Origin: a bacterium
Lineage (GTDB): Bacteria > Spirochaetota > Leptospiria > Leptospirales > Leptonemataceae
Assembly: GCA_024742665.1 (NCBI GenBank)
Contig: JANSYA010000002.1
Location: 682,001-746,000, forward strand
Reading direction: 5' to 3'
Length of the DNA stretch: 64,000 nt
In this document: piece after piece, positions 18,073-26,104 of the stretch
Numbering within the stretch: position 1 is the first letter of the stretch
Layout of the letters: every line of letters begins with the position of its first letter
Made by a program: the position numbers and the translations under genes
The notes under the pieces: generated by a model
Databases searched by the model: none
What the model saw: the letters and a program-made list of their open reading frames with translations, nothing else
Told to the model about the DNA's origin: nothing

Positions 18073-19788
18073 TCAACCCTGCAAGATGATTTCTTTGATT
18101 TCGCCTTTCATCTCCTGGAACTGATCGTAAGTATAGATCTGGTACTCGTAGCCCTGCTCCGTCAGGAACAGCTGGCGATTTTGACCGAAGCGTTCTTCGG
18201 TCGAATCGCGGCTTACCAGACTATAAAAGAAAGCGACGTTATCGCCTTCTTTCGGTCGCAGAACGCGGCCGAGGCGCTGGGCTTCTTCTTGCCGCGAACC
18301 GAATGTTCCGGAAACCTGAATGGCGACCGAGGCGTCCGGCAGGTCGATCGAGAAGTTCGCCACCCGCGAAACGATCAAACACGGCACGGCGCCCGTGCGG
18401 AAGCCTTCATATAAGCGCTCGCGTTCCAGCAGCGGCGTCTTGCCGGTAATCAGCGGAAAGCCGAAATAAGCGGCGATCTTTTCCAGCTGATCGATATACT
18501 GTCCGATGATCAGAACGTTGTGACGACCGTGCTCATCGATGATCGTTTCGATGCACTTCATCTTCTCCGGGTTTTCCGAAGCCAGGCGATATTTTTCGCG
18601 ATCGTCCGCGAGACTGTACTGCATGCGACGTTCTTCGTCGAGATTGACTCGAATTTCAATACAGCGCGCGTTCGCGATCCAGGACTGCTTCTCCAGCTCT
18701 TTCCAGGGCACGTCGTACTTCTTCGGACCGATCAGCGAGAAGACGTCTTCTTCCAGACCGTCTTCGCGCACGAGCGTCGCGGTCAAACCCAGACGACGCT
18801 TGGCCTGCAATTCCGAAGTCATACGAAACACGGGCGCGGGTAAGAGATGCACCTCATCGTATACGATCAGACCCCAGTTGTTGGCGCTGAAGATATTAAA
18901 GTGCGTGAAGTCCCCGCCCTTCTTTTTGCGGTGGGTAATGATGTTATAAGTGGCGATAGTTATCGGCTTGATTTCTTTTTTCTCGCCGCTGTATTCGCCG
19001 ATATCCTCTTCCGTGATTTCGGATTTATCGAGGATCTCGTTTTTCCACTGGCGAATGGACAGCGTATTCGTAACGAGAATCAGCGTCTGCGCTCCGACGA
19101 TCTGCATCACGCCGATGCCGACGATCGTCTTGCCGGCGCCGCACGGAAGCACAATCACGCCTGAACCGCCTTCCCGCTCGCCGTTCGCGTGAAAGACCTC
19201 GACTGAACGACGCTGATAGTCGCGCATGCCGAAGGTTTTGCCGCTCAATGATTTATGACGGAAGTTGAAAGCGAACTCCGCGCCGTCGTCGTAACCCGCG
19301 AGATCTTCAACCGGATAACCGATGCGAATCAGGGCCTGCTTGATGTGGCCGCGATAGCTGCCCTTCACGACGATGCGCTCGCCCTGGCGTTCTTCTATAT
19401 AAGGCTGCACCGTGCGATGGTTCGCGATCTCGTTTAAGAAGACGCGCTCCTGAGACGTAATGTACAGCGTGCCTTCGTCGTCTTTGACGAGCTTGACTTT
19501 ACCGTAGCGCGAAATCTGTTCCTGCACTTCGTGGATCACGTTCTTCGGAACGGGGTATTTCGAGAACCGCTCCAGCGCGGCGACAATATCGTCGGCGCTC
19601 ATTTTGCTGGAGGCCGCATTCCAGAGAGACAGCGGCGTAATCCGATAGGTGTGCAGATACTCCGGACTCTTTTCGAGTTCGGCGAATCGGGTGACCAGAG
19701 CGCGACAGTCTTCGAAGTTTTCATTCTCAACTTCGAGGAGCATGGTCTTGTCGTTTTGGACGATGAGTGGTTGGCTGATATCAGGCAT
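18073..19788 (-). CDS. XPB/Ssl2-type superfamily-2 DNA helicase
   Basis: A 571-residue ATP-dependent DNA helicase related to eukaryotic XPB/Rad25, also found in some spirochaetes, actinobacteria and archaea. The N-terminal part is the helicase-associated damage-recognition-like region. Motor motifs are LPCGAGKTIVGIG (Walker A), VYDEVH (motif II), LGLTATLVREDG (III), LIIGQYIDQLEKIA, and EAQRLGRVLRPKEG (VI). The sequence LTATLVREDG fits XPB. Bacterial XPB proteins are linked to nucleotide-excision repair and transcription-coupled unwinding, but the role here is by family only. ATG at 19788. It is the first gene of a transcript that continues into the DUF4015 gene. Confidence 0.92.
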   Translation of the reverse strand: MPDISQPLIVQNDKTMLLEVENENFEDCRALVTRFAELEKSPEYLHTYRITPLSLWNAASSKMSADDIVAALERFSKYPVPKNVIHEVQEQISRYGKVKLVKDDEGTLYITSQERVFLNEIANHRTVQPYIEERQGERIVVKGSYRGHIKQALIRIGYPVEDLAGYDDGAEFAFNFRHKSLSGKTFGMRDYQRRSVEVFHANGEREGGSGVIVLPCGAGKTIVGIGVMQIVGAQTLILVTNTLSIRQWKNEILDKSEITEEDIGEYSGEKKEIKPITIATYNIITHRKKKGGDFTHFNIFSANNWGLIVYDEVHLLPAPVFRMTSELQAKRRLGLTATLVREDGLEEDVFSLIGPKKYDVPWKELEKQSWIANARCIEIRVNLDEERRMQYSLADDREKYRLASENPEKMKCIETIIDEHGRHNVLIIGQYIDQLEKIAAYFGFPLITGKTPLLERERLYEGFRTGAVPCLIVSRVANFSIDLPDASVAIQVSGTFGSRQEEAQRLGRVLRPKEGDNVAFFYSLVSRDSTEERFGQNRQLFLTEQGYEYQIYTYDQFQEMKGEIKEIILQG

Positions 19789-19870
19789 AATACTTGTTCG
19801 GGTGTCGGCGGCGTGCCGGAGATTCCGCCGGTGGGAATCGGAACGCGCACTTCCTCAGTATGGGTCTAAT

Positions 19871-19893
19871 TTGACGGGAGCCCGTGCAGTCAA
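19871..19893. promoter_or_regulatory. Nested palindrome in XPB/rppH divergent region
   Basis: TTGAC at 19871-19875 and GTCAA at 19889-19893 flank an inner hairpin ACGGG-AG-CCCGT. On the minus strand the TTGACT is in a plausible -35 position for the XPB gene. The symmetry suggests a repressor or activator site. Confidence 0.3.
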
Positions 19894-19950
19894 GTTCTTT
19901 TCAAAAACAGGGTTCCAGAGGTCGTTTGCGCCGCGAAATCGCCGGCAATC

Positions 19951-19963
19951 TGTTATTATAACA
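19951..19963. promoter_or_regulatory. AT-rich palindrome TGTTATTATAACA
   Basis: A perfect 13-bp palindrome in the 284-bp gap between the divergent XPB and rppH genes. Its half site resembles Fur/PerR-type boxes (TTATnATAA). No such regulator gene is in the window. The remainder of this gap holds no gene. Confidence 0.35.
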
Positions 19964-20072
19964 AACTTCGTGACGTGCGACCGCTCAAAATCGAGACTTG
20001 TGCGACCCTGATTCTGGAATCCGTTGGGGCACGTTCACATCTTATCCACTGTATTAAGAGTAGATCTCAGTT

Positions 20073-20543
20073 ATGAAACCCTATCGAAAAAACGTCGGCG
20101 TCGTTGTATTCAATTCCCGCGGCCAGGTCCTGGCGGGTGAACGACTCAACCCCGCCGGATCGCTGCAGTTGCCCCAGGGCGGTCTCGACAAAGGCGAAGA
20201 GCCCCTGACCGGCGCGCTGCGGGAACTATATGAAGAAACCGGACTTCGACCGCCGGGCGATCCCGTCGCGGAGCTGGCCGAATGGCTGCGCTACGACTTT
20301 CCGCCCGGAGTCTCGAAGAGGCTTCAGAAGTACCAGGGCCAGGAACAGAAGTGGTTCTTCTTTTTCTGGGACGGCGATCCAGACCGGCTCTCCCTCGATC
20401 ATCACAGCCAGGAATTCAGCCGCCTCATCTGGACCGAATTCCCGGAGCTGGTCGCAGGCATCGTGGAATTCAAACGCGCAGTCTACGAAGAACTCTATCG
20501 CCAGGGACGATCAATTATCGCGGAGTATAATAAGCAACGCTGA
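20073..20543 (+). CDS. rppH: RNA pyrophosphohydrolase (Nudix)
   Basis: Removes pyrophosphate from the 5' end of mRNAs and so starts their decay. The 156-residue protein begins KPYRKNVGVVVFN, as in RppH, and contains a perfect Nudix box from GGLDKGEEPLTGALRELYEETGL (GX5EX7REXXEEXG). WFFFFWDGD and the C-terminal FKRAVYEEL also match the family. Length is typical. The start is the ATG at 20073. It is transcribed divergently from the XPB helicase gene and converges with the AraC-type regulator. Confidence 0.93.
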   Translation: MKPYRKNVGVVVFNSRGQVLAGERLNPAGSLQLPQGGLDKGEEPLTGALRELYEETGLRPPGDPVAELAEWLRYDFPPGVSKRLQKYQGQEQKWFFFFWDGDPDRLSLDHHSQEFSRLIWTEFPELVAGIVEFKRAVYEELYRQGRSIIAEYNKQR

Positions 20544-20612
20544 GTGAGGCCGCATATGCGGGGCCGGCATCCGCGCGAAGCAAATACGAGACCGACGCGA
20601 AAGCCAGTCGAT

Positions 20613-21545
20613 CTAACACGCGTGAATGCGCAGGCCCTTCGCCCGGCCGAGAATGTCCGAAGGCGCGTGACCGAACATTTCGCGAAAGGTTCTACTGAAG
20701 TGCGCGGAATCATAAAAGCCCGAGGCGTGGGCCGCTTCGGTTAAAGTCACGCCGTCGCCCAGCAGCACTGCGGCGCGACGCAGGCGCAGCCACAGCAGAT
20801 AGCGACGAAAGCGCAGTCCCATGTGGGCCTTAAAGATCGCGCGAAAGCGTTCTTCAGATAGACCGACCAATCGCGCCATCTCTTCGGTATTGATGTCGAC
20901 CGGCAGCTCTTCCAGATTGCGCAGATGCTGAAGCACCGTATCGACGCGTTCGTCACGCTGGCGTCCTGATTCACTTTCGCTCTCGCTCAAACTCTTCGCG
21001 CTGGCGATGCGGAGCAGATCGCGGCAAAGCTCCATCGCCTCGTCGCACGCGACGTCTTCGAAAAACAGCTGCACGACGCGATCACGCAAAGCGGCGGGCC
21101 TACGACCCTTCGCGGCGGAAGAACCATCGCCCGAATTCATCGCCGCGCTCACGGCGTCCAGAGCGAGAGGAGAAGCGTCGATCGCGGTCAGTCCGGCGAG
21201 GCTCTGAAATTCGTCGAGATCCGGATCGATTTGCAGCACGAGCACGTCGCGGCCGGGCGCGGACAAGCGATGCGGATAATTCGGCGGGATCAATACCGCA
21301 TCGTAGGTCGAACGCCGGCCGGCTTCGTCTTCAATTCGAATCGGATGTGATGAAAGCAGCGAAGGCTCAGCCGCCCTTTGATTCTTCCCTGCGTCAGAGG
21401 AGGCGGCGGACTCGCCCGAACCGACCGCGACGACGATCGACGCGGCGTAGTGCGAGTGATAGGTGTTTACAATCTCATGCGAAGCGAAAAGCAGAAACCC
21501 GTCCCAGATGTGTAAGGAATCTCGTGCTGACCTTTCGCTTCGCAT
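20613..21545 (-). CDS. AraC-family transcriptional regulator
   Basis: A 310-residue regulator. The N-terminal 170 residues contain a cupin-like sensor pattern (YHSHYAASIVVAVG, YDAVLIPPNYPHRLSA). The C-terminal 100 residues are the paired AraC helix-turn-helix (INTEEMARLVGLSEERFRAIFK, then LTEAAHASGFYDSAHFSRTF). The wording is close to AraC-type regulators with a histidine-rich N-terminal cupin pocket, so the ligand could be a small organic acid or sugar. A short Ser/Glu-rich linker separates the two halves. The start is the ATG at 21545. It lies 24 bp downstream of the Mpo1-like gene on the same strand and could be cotranscribed. Confidence 0.88.
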   Translation of the reverse strand: MRSERSARDSLHIWDGFLLFASHEIVNTYHSHYAASIVVAVGSGESAASSDAGKNQRAAEPSLLSSHPIRIEDEAGRRSTYDAVLIPPNYPHRLSAPGRDVLVLQIDPDLDEFQSLAGLTAIDASPLALDAVSAAMNSGDGSSAAKGRRPAALRDRVVQLFFEDVACDEAMELCRDLLRIASAKSLSESESESGRQRDERVDTVLQHLRNLEELPVDINTEEMARLVGLSEERFRAIFKAHMGLRFRRYLLWLRLRRAAVLLGDGVTLTEAAHASGFYDSAHFSRTFREMFGHAPSDILGRAKGLRIHAC

Positions 21546-21569
21546 TGAGCAGATAGAAGACCAGGCCGC

Positions 21570-22100
21570 TCAGGCGCTGGCGGGCTCTGAATCGGCGAAA
21601 ACATGAGTGACGGCCAGCTTCTCGACCTGCATGTGCAGATCTTTGCGCAGGCCCATCGCGAAGACGACTTCCGCGAGCACAAAAATCGGCCCCATGAGCG
21701 ACTGGACCAGGTTGTCGGCCAGCGCCGGCTTGCGTCCTTCGTAGGCGTGGCCGATCAGCTGAATCGTCCAGGCCAGAATCGTGACGCCGATAAATACGGC
21801 GAGCGACGTAAGAAACGGCAGCTGCGAAGCCATGTCGCACAGGATCATAACCGGCACTGAAATCAGCGTCATGACCGTACCAAAGATCCAGTCGAGCTTG
21901 ATGTACCAGATCATGACCAGAGCGAGGACGACCATCGCCAGGCTGATTTCGAAACCACCGGACAGCGGCAGGCGCAGCCAGCCCAGGGCGATCAGGGGCG
22001 AATAGAAGGCCAGCGGCACTCCAAAGAGGTGAGTGAATTTATTTCTCGGATCCCGGTGGTAGGCGGCGTAGCCTCCCATTCTTTCTGCAAGCGTCGTCAT
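21570..22100 (-). CDS. Mpo1-like (DUF962) membrane protein
   Basis: A 176-residue four- to five-helix membrane protein of the DUF962/YGL010w family. The start YAAYHRDPRNKFTHLFGVPL has the conserved H-x(n)-N-x2-H spacing, and WTIQLIGHAYEGRKPAL is the second histidine block. In yeast the homologue Mpo1 is an Fe(II)-dependent dioxygenase that shortens 2-hydroxy fatty acids, so a lipid role is likely here. The ATG at 22100 is preceded by AGAGGAC. The upstream 220 bp to the DEAD-box gene contains two hairpins that would lie in this gene's leader. Confidence 0.85.
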   Translation of the reverse strand: MTTLAERMGGYAAYHRDPRNKFTHLFGVPLAFYSPLIALGWLRLPLSGGFEISLAMVVLALVMIWYIKLDWIFGTVMTLISVPVMILCDMASQLPFLTSLAVFIGVTILAWTIQLIGHAYEGRKPALADNLVQSLMGPIFVLAEVVFAMGLRKDLHMQVEKLAVTHVFADSEPASA

Positions 22101-22140
22101 AGTCTGTCCTCTATCCTGGTGGCAGCCCTCCTCGACTCAA

Positions 22141-22186
22141 AGAGCGCTCCCATGTGGGAGGCGCCCCTTTCCTTTGAAGGAAGGCT
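22141..22186. promoter_or_regulatory. Two adjacent hairpins upstream of the Mpo1-like gene
   Basis: GCGCTCCCA-TG-TGGGAGGCGC (about 22141-22162) is followed directly by TTCCTT-TG-AAGGAA (about 22169-22184). Read on the minus strand they would form two stem-loops in the 5' leader of the Mpo1-like gene. They could act as an attenuator or a protein-binding leader, or terminate transcription from the other side. Confidence 0.35.
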
Positions 22187-22245
22187 GCTTGAATTGATGT
22201 GCTGAGTATAAGCGCTGAGGCGCAGCATGCGCTTGTATAGATCGG

Positions 22246-22278
22246 TTGTCACGGCCTTTTCAGATTCTCTACTATTAT
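22246..22278 (+). promoter_or_regulatory. Promoter of the DEAD-box helicase gene
   Basis: TTGTCA (22246-22251) and TACTAT (22270-22275) are spaced by 18 bp, with an overlapping TATTAT. They point to the helicase gene starting at 22320, giving a leader of about 35-40 bp that contains GGAGG. Confidence 0.5.
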
Positions 22279-22319
22279 AGAATTGACAGCCTGCGGAGGC
22301 GGCGGCGCCCTGCCTGAAG

Positions 22320-24164
22320 GTGAAATTTACAGAAGTCGACTTACACCCCGATCTACAGGAAGCCATCGCCAGCGCCGGGTTTACGGAAATGACCCAAATC
22401 CAGGCGGACTGCATCGGCCCCGGCCTTGAGGGCCGGGACATCGCAGGCGTATCTCAAACCGGCACCGGTAAAACCATCGCGTTTCTGCTGCCGATTCTAC
22501 ACAAGATTCTCAGCGAAGAGCTGCCCGGACCGGCGGCTCTGATCGTAACTCCCACCCGGGAGCTCTGCCTGCAGATCGCCGACGAAGCGAACAAACTTTG
22601 CGGCGAAAATAAAATCGGCGTGGTCGCGATCTACGGCGGCGAAGAGTATCGCCGTCAGGAAGAAGCCCTCGCGAAGAATCCGGAGTTGATCGTCGCGACC
22701 CCCGGTCGCCTGATCGACTATGTAAAACAAAACAAAATCGATCTTTCGCAGATCCGTTTTCAGGTGCTCGACGAAGCCGACCGCATGTTCGACATGGGCT
22801 TCATCCGGGACGTTCGCTATATCATGAACAAGGTGCCGGAGAACGCGCAGACCATGCTCTTTTCGGCGACGCTGTCGTACTATATTCTACGACTCGCGTC
22901 CGACTTCATGAAGGACCCGGTAGAAGTCCGGGTCGAAGCGGAATCGGTCGCCGTCGATAAGATCGACCAACAACTGTTACACCTGGGTCGCCAGGAAAAA
23001 GACCCCTATCTCGTGAATCAACTGTTGGAACATGACAGCATTCGCGCGATAGTATTTACGAATTACCGCAGCAAAGTACAGCACATTGAACGCGTACTGC
23101 GGCGATTCGGCATAGCTGCCGCGGGCATTTCGTCCCTGCTGGATCAGAAGAAACGAATTAGTTTACTGAAAAATTTTAAGCTTGGTAAGTACCAGGTGCT
23201 CGTCGCGACGGATGTCGCCAGCCGGGGCCTGGATGTCGAAGACATCACTCACGTTTATAATTACGATCTGCCGCAGGACAGCGAAAGCTACGTGCATCGT
23301 ATCGGGCGAACGGCCCGGGCGGGACGCAGCGGGACCAGTATCTCATACTGCTCCGAAGAAGATTATGAAAACCTGCCGCGGATACATCGTTACCTGGGAA
23401 CGAAAATCCCCGTGGTAGACGTGGATGTTAAGATGATTAAATTTCCTGAAGGAGAATACAAACGATTCTCCGACGGCACTGAAAGCAAAGACGAAGGCCG
23501 TCAAAAATCCGAAGGCCGCGGTCGCGATCGCAACGAAAGCCGGGACGAAGGACGCGAAGGCGGACGCCGCCGACGCGGTGGCCGCGGCGGAGCTCGCCGC
23601 GATTCCGGCGAAGGCCGCAGCCGCCAGCCGCGCGAAGATTCCAACCGGGACAAGGCTCCGGCGGACGACGAACAGATTTCCACGGAAGGCCTGTCCATTC
23701 GTGAACAGGATCGCCAGGCGGTTCTGCGTGGCACGCGCAGCACCGCTTCCGGAATGACCGAAGAAGAATATCGCGAAGGCCGCAGCAATCACAGCGGCGA
23801 AAATCGCAGCGGCGGCGGCCGGAATCGCAATCGCAACCGGAATCGCAACAAAAACCGCGACCGTGAAGGTCAGGAAAACGCGAGTGAAGCCGGCTCAGAA
23901 AAAGGCTCAGGGCGTTCCTCGGGCGGCAATCGCAACGATCGCAACAATAGCGGCCGCGACGGCGAAAGTCGCGAAGGCCAGGGACGCCGGCGGCGGAGAC
24001 GTCGTGGCGGTCAGGGTGGCCAGGGCGGTCGCGGCGAAGGCGGCAACAACAACGGACGCGGCGGCGAAAACCGCGGACGTCGCAACAACAAGCAGCGCGA
24101 AGCGCAGCCCCAGAAAAAGAAAGGTATTCTTTCGAAAATCGCGGGCCTGTTCAAGCGCGGCTGA
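22320..24164 (+). CDS. DEAD-box ATP-dependent RNA helicase with Arg/Gly-rich tail
   Basis: A 614-residue RNA helicase. The core (1-375) has the Q motif TEMTQIQ, SQTGTGKT, PTREL, VLDEADRMFDMGF, SATLS, VLVATDVASRGLD and HRIGRTARAGR. It should remodel RNA in ribosome assembly, cold adaptation or mRNA decay. The C-terminal 230 residues are a highly charged low-complexity tail of Arg, Gly, Asn, Glu and Asp with many RGG/RGR units. It ends in the basic segment KKKGILSKIAGLFKRG. Such tails bind RNA and can favour condensates. The start GTG at 22320 is inferred from family alignment and lacks a well-spaced ribosome-binding site. A strong hairpin with a T run follows the stop. Confidence 0.93.
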   Translation: MKFTEVDLHPDLQEAIASAGFTEMTQIQADCIGPGLEGRDIAGVSQTGTGKTIAFLLPILHKILSEELPGPAALIVTPTRELCLQIADEANKLCGENKIGVVAIYGGEEYRRQEEALAKNPELIVATPGRLIDYVKQNKIDLSQIRFQVLDEADRMFDMGFIRDVRYIMNKVPENAQTMLFSATLSYYILRLASDFMKDPVEVRVEAESVAVDKIDQQLLHLGRQEKDPYLVNQLLEHDSIRAIVFTNYRSKVQHIERVLRRFGIAAAGISSLLDQKKRISLLKNFKLGKYQVLVATDVASRGLDVEDITHVYNYDLPQDSESYVHRIGRTARAGRSGTSISYCSEEDYENLPRIHRYLGTKIPVVDVDVKMIKFPEGEYKRFSDGTESKDEGRQKSEGRGRDRNESRDEGREGGRRRRGGRGGARRDSGEGRSRQPREDSNRDKAPADDEQISTEGLSIREQDRQAVLRGTRSTASGMTEEEYREGRSNHSGENRSGGGRNRNRNRNRNKNRDREGQENASEAGSEKGSGRSSGGNRNDRNNSGRDGESREGQGRRRRRRRGGQGGQGGRGEGGNNNGRGGENRGRRNNKQREAQPQKKKGILSKIAGLFKRG

Positions 24165-24228
24165 TTCTACCGGCGACATTCAAGACTTTCGAAACTTCCG
24201 GGCCTGCCGCCCGGCAAACCTCGAATTC

Positions 24229-24263
24229 AAAAACCGGCGCAGTATGCATGCGCCGGTTTTTTT
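24229..24263 (+). terminator. Rho-independent terminator
   Basis: A 13-bp stem AAAAACCGGCGCA / TGCGCCGGTTTTT with a 7-nt loop runs into TTTTTTT, 65 bp after the DEAD-box gene. The A run on the left arm makes it bidirectional, and it could also stop the convergent TPR gene that ends at 24276. Confidence 0.9.
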
Positions 24264-24275
24264 ATGTCCGCGACC

Positions 24276-25985
24276 TTAATCTCCGCGACCGAGAAACTCG
24301 ATGTCGATTCCCGCAACGCGGCCCCGCGCGAAGCCAGGCATGCTGGAACGATCGCCCTCCGCTTCCAATTCGACCCACAGACCGCCCTCACCGTCGCTGT
24401 GAATGCCCAGGATCACCCAGTCCTGATCGCCAAAGGTGCGGCTTTCCGTCACCTGCGCCAGGCGTAGTTCTTTCAGGGGATCCAGATCTACCGGCGCCGG
24501 AGTTTTGTTTTTCGTTTCGGACTGCTTTGAATTCGATTCGGAATCCTTGTGCTCCAGGTCTTCCGCTTTCCGGATGGGCGCGAAAGCCAGCACGAAGTCT
24601 CCGCGCAGGCGCTGGAACAGCTCACCGGCATTCTCCAGATCATCCGGAATTTCCAGCGGAGCGGCCAGTCGGGGCGTCAGACGATCCTGGATTCTGGAAG
24701 CTCCGTGAAATTGCAGACGGTCGGGATTGCGCACGAGATAGGCGCCGTAATTTTCGGGCACTTCGATCTTAATGCGGCGGCCGAAGGTCTTACGAAAACT
24801 GCGCTGCCAGAATTCTTCCGGATCCGGGCGAGACGCTTCGCCGTCTTTTGATTTCGATTCGCGGGTCTTCGGCTTCGTTTTTTTAGGTTCAGCGGCGGGC
24901 TCGGGTTTGGTCCGCGGCGAGTCCCTTCGGCCTTCCGCCACCCGGAGCGCCGCCCGCGTAAGATAGCTCTGTCGACCGGCGAGCAGTTCGTTTTTCATGG
25001 CGCGCAGTTTTTTTCGCGCGGCGGCATCGTCGTCGACTTCCACGCGCAGCACCAGACTCAGCAAATTGACGTTCGCGTCTTCGGTCTCTGGAATGCCGTA
25101 TAACAGAGCGCGCGCCTGGAGTTGGCGTCCCGCTCGATAGAGTTCATACGCGGCCAGTCCCTGCATGCGACTCTGCAGTTCTTCTTCGTCCGCTTCGGCG
25201 GCTTCGACCGCGGCCAGGCGAAACCAGCGCACGACCGCCTCGCGATCCTTCGCGCGGCGCGCCGTCCGGGCCAGCAGGTACAGTAGATGCGAACGCTCCG
25301 CGCTTTTCAGTTTGCGGCCGGCCGCCGAACGGGCCAGTGCAAAGAGCACCTCTTCGGCTTCCGCATCGCGCTTGAGTTTCACGAGCAGATCAGCCCGCGC
25401 GAGTTCCGCGCCGCCGTTGCGTTCTTTTTCGCCTTTGTGAATATCGTAGCCGAGTTTTTTCAACAGTACGAGCGCTGTGCCGCTATGACCGCGACGCATC
25501 AGCTGATTCGTAATCGCCGCGCGCAGGGCTTCATTGTCACGATTGGCCCGCAGAGCCTTTTCGAAGTGCGCAACCGAAGCGCTCTCGCGTTTGCGGGCCA
25601 GCTGCTTCAGACCCAGAGCATATTCCCGCGCCGATGACTCCGGCACCTTATAGATCACCGCGATCTCTTTATAGATATCGCCAAGCACGTTCTTCAGCTT
25701 CCGGTCCGACCCGAGATGAGCGGCCACATCCAGCGCCTCGCCATACTCTCCGGCCTGGCGATACAAATAAAACAAACGCCAGCGCGCGGCACGCACCAGC
25801 TCGGGCTTCAGCCCGGCGGAAATCGCACGGCGATACAGCGCGATCGCGTCGGCGGGCGTTTCTTGCTCCGCTTCGTAGGCCTGTTCGAAATAGGGCCGGC
25901 CCGGGGAACGATCACGCGCCTGCAAATCGACGCCGTTAGCCAGCAGCAGGGCCGCGACCAGCGCGACTGCGAAGGAACGCGCCAT
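24276..25985 (-). CDS. Exported protein with TPR-like repeats
   Basis: About 569 residues with a signal peptide (SFAVALVAALLLANGVDLQA). Residues 25-370 form many helical hairpins of TPR/Sel1 character (YFEQAYEAEQETPADAIALYRRAI, LFYLYRQAGEYGEALDVAAHLG). A Lys/Glu/Ser/Pro-rich linker (about 370-400) leads to a globular C-terminal part of unknown fold. I do not recognise a named family. It is likely a periplasmic scaffold or envelope assembly factor. It lies 119 bp downstream of the PBP1A gene on the same strand, so a link to peptidoglycan synthesis is possible. I chose the ATG at 25985 because the earlier in-frame ATG at 26108 overlaps the PBP gene's stop and precedes no signal peptide. Confidence 0.7.
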   Translation of the reverse strand: MARSFAVALVAALLLANGVDLQARDRSPGRPYFEQAYEAEQETPADAIALYRRAISAGLKPELVRAARWRLFYLYRQAGEYGEALDVAAHLGSDRKLKNVLGDIYKEIAVIYKVPESSAREYALGLKQLARKRESASVAHFEKALRANRDNEALRAAITNQLMRRGHSGTALVLLKKLGYDIHKGEKERNGGAELARADLLVKLKRDAEAEEVLFALARSAAGRKLKSAERSHLLYLLARTARRAKDREAVVRWFRLAAVEAAEADEEELQSRMQGLAAYELYRAGRQLQARALLYGIPETEDANVNLLSLVLRVEVDDDAAARKKLRAMKNELLAGRQSYLTRAALRVAEGRRDSPRTKPEPAAEPKKTKPKTRESKSKDGEASRPDPEEFWQRSFRKTFGRRIKIEVPENYGAYLVRNPDRLQFHGASRIQDRLTPRLAAPLEIPDDLENAGELFQRLRGDFVLAFAPIRKAEDLEHKDSESNSKQSETKNKTPAPVDLDPLKELRLAQVTESRTFGDQDWVILGIHSDGEGGLWVELEAEGDRSSMPGFARGRVAGIDIEFLGRGD

Positions 25986-26104
25986 TTCAGTTCGGCATAT
26001 TTTAAGTCGCTGATGCATGATGAATGTTTTCGCCGGAAAGAATCGGCGGCGGAGTCCCGTTCGCTGCTGCGTCTGCTTCCAATAGACGCAGCAGCGGACG
26101 GGAC

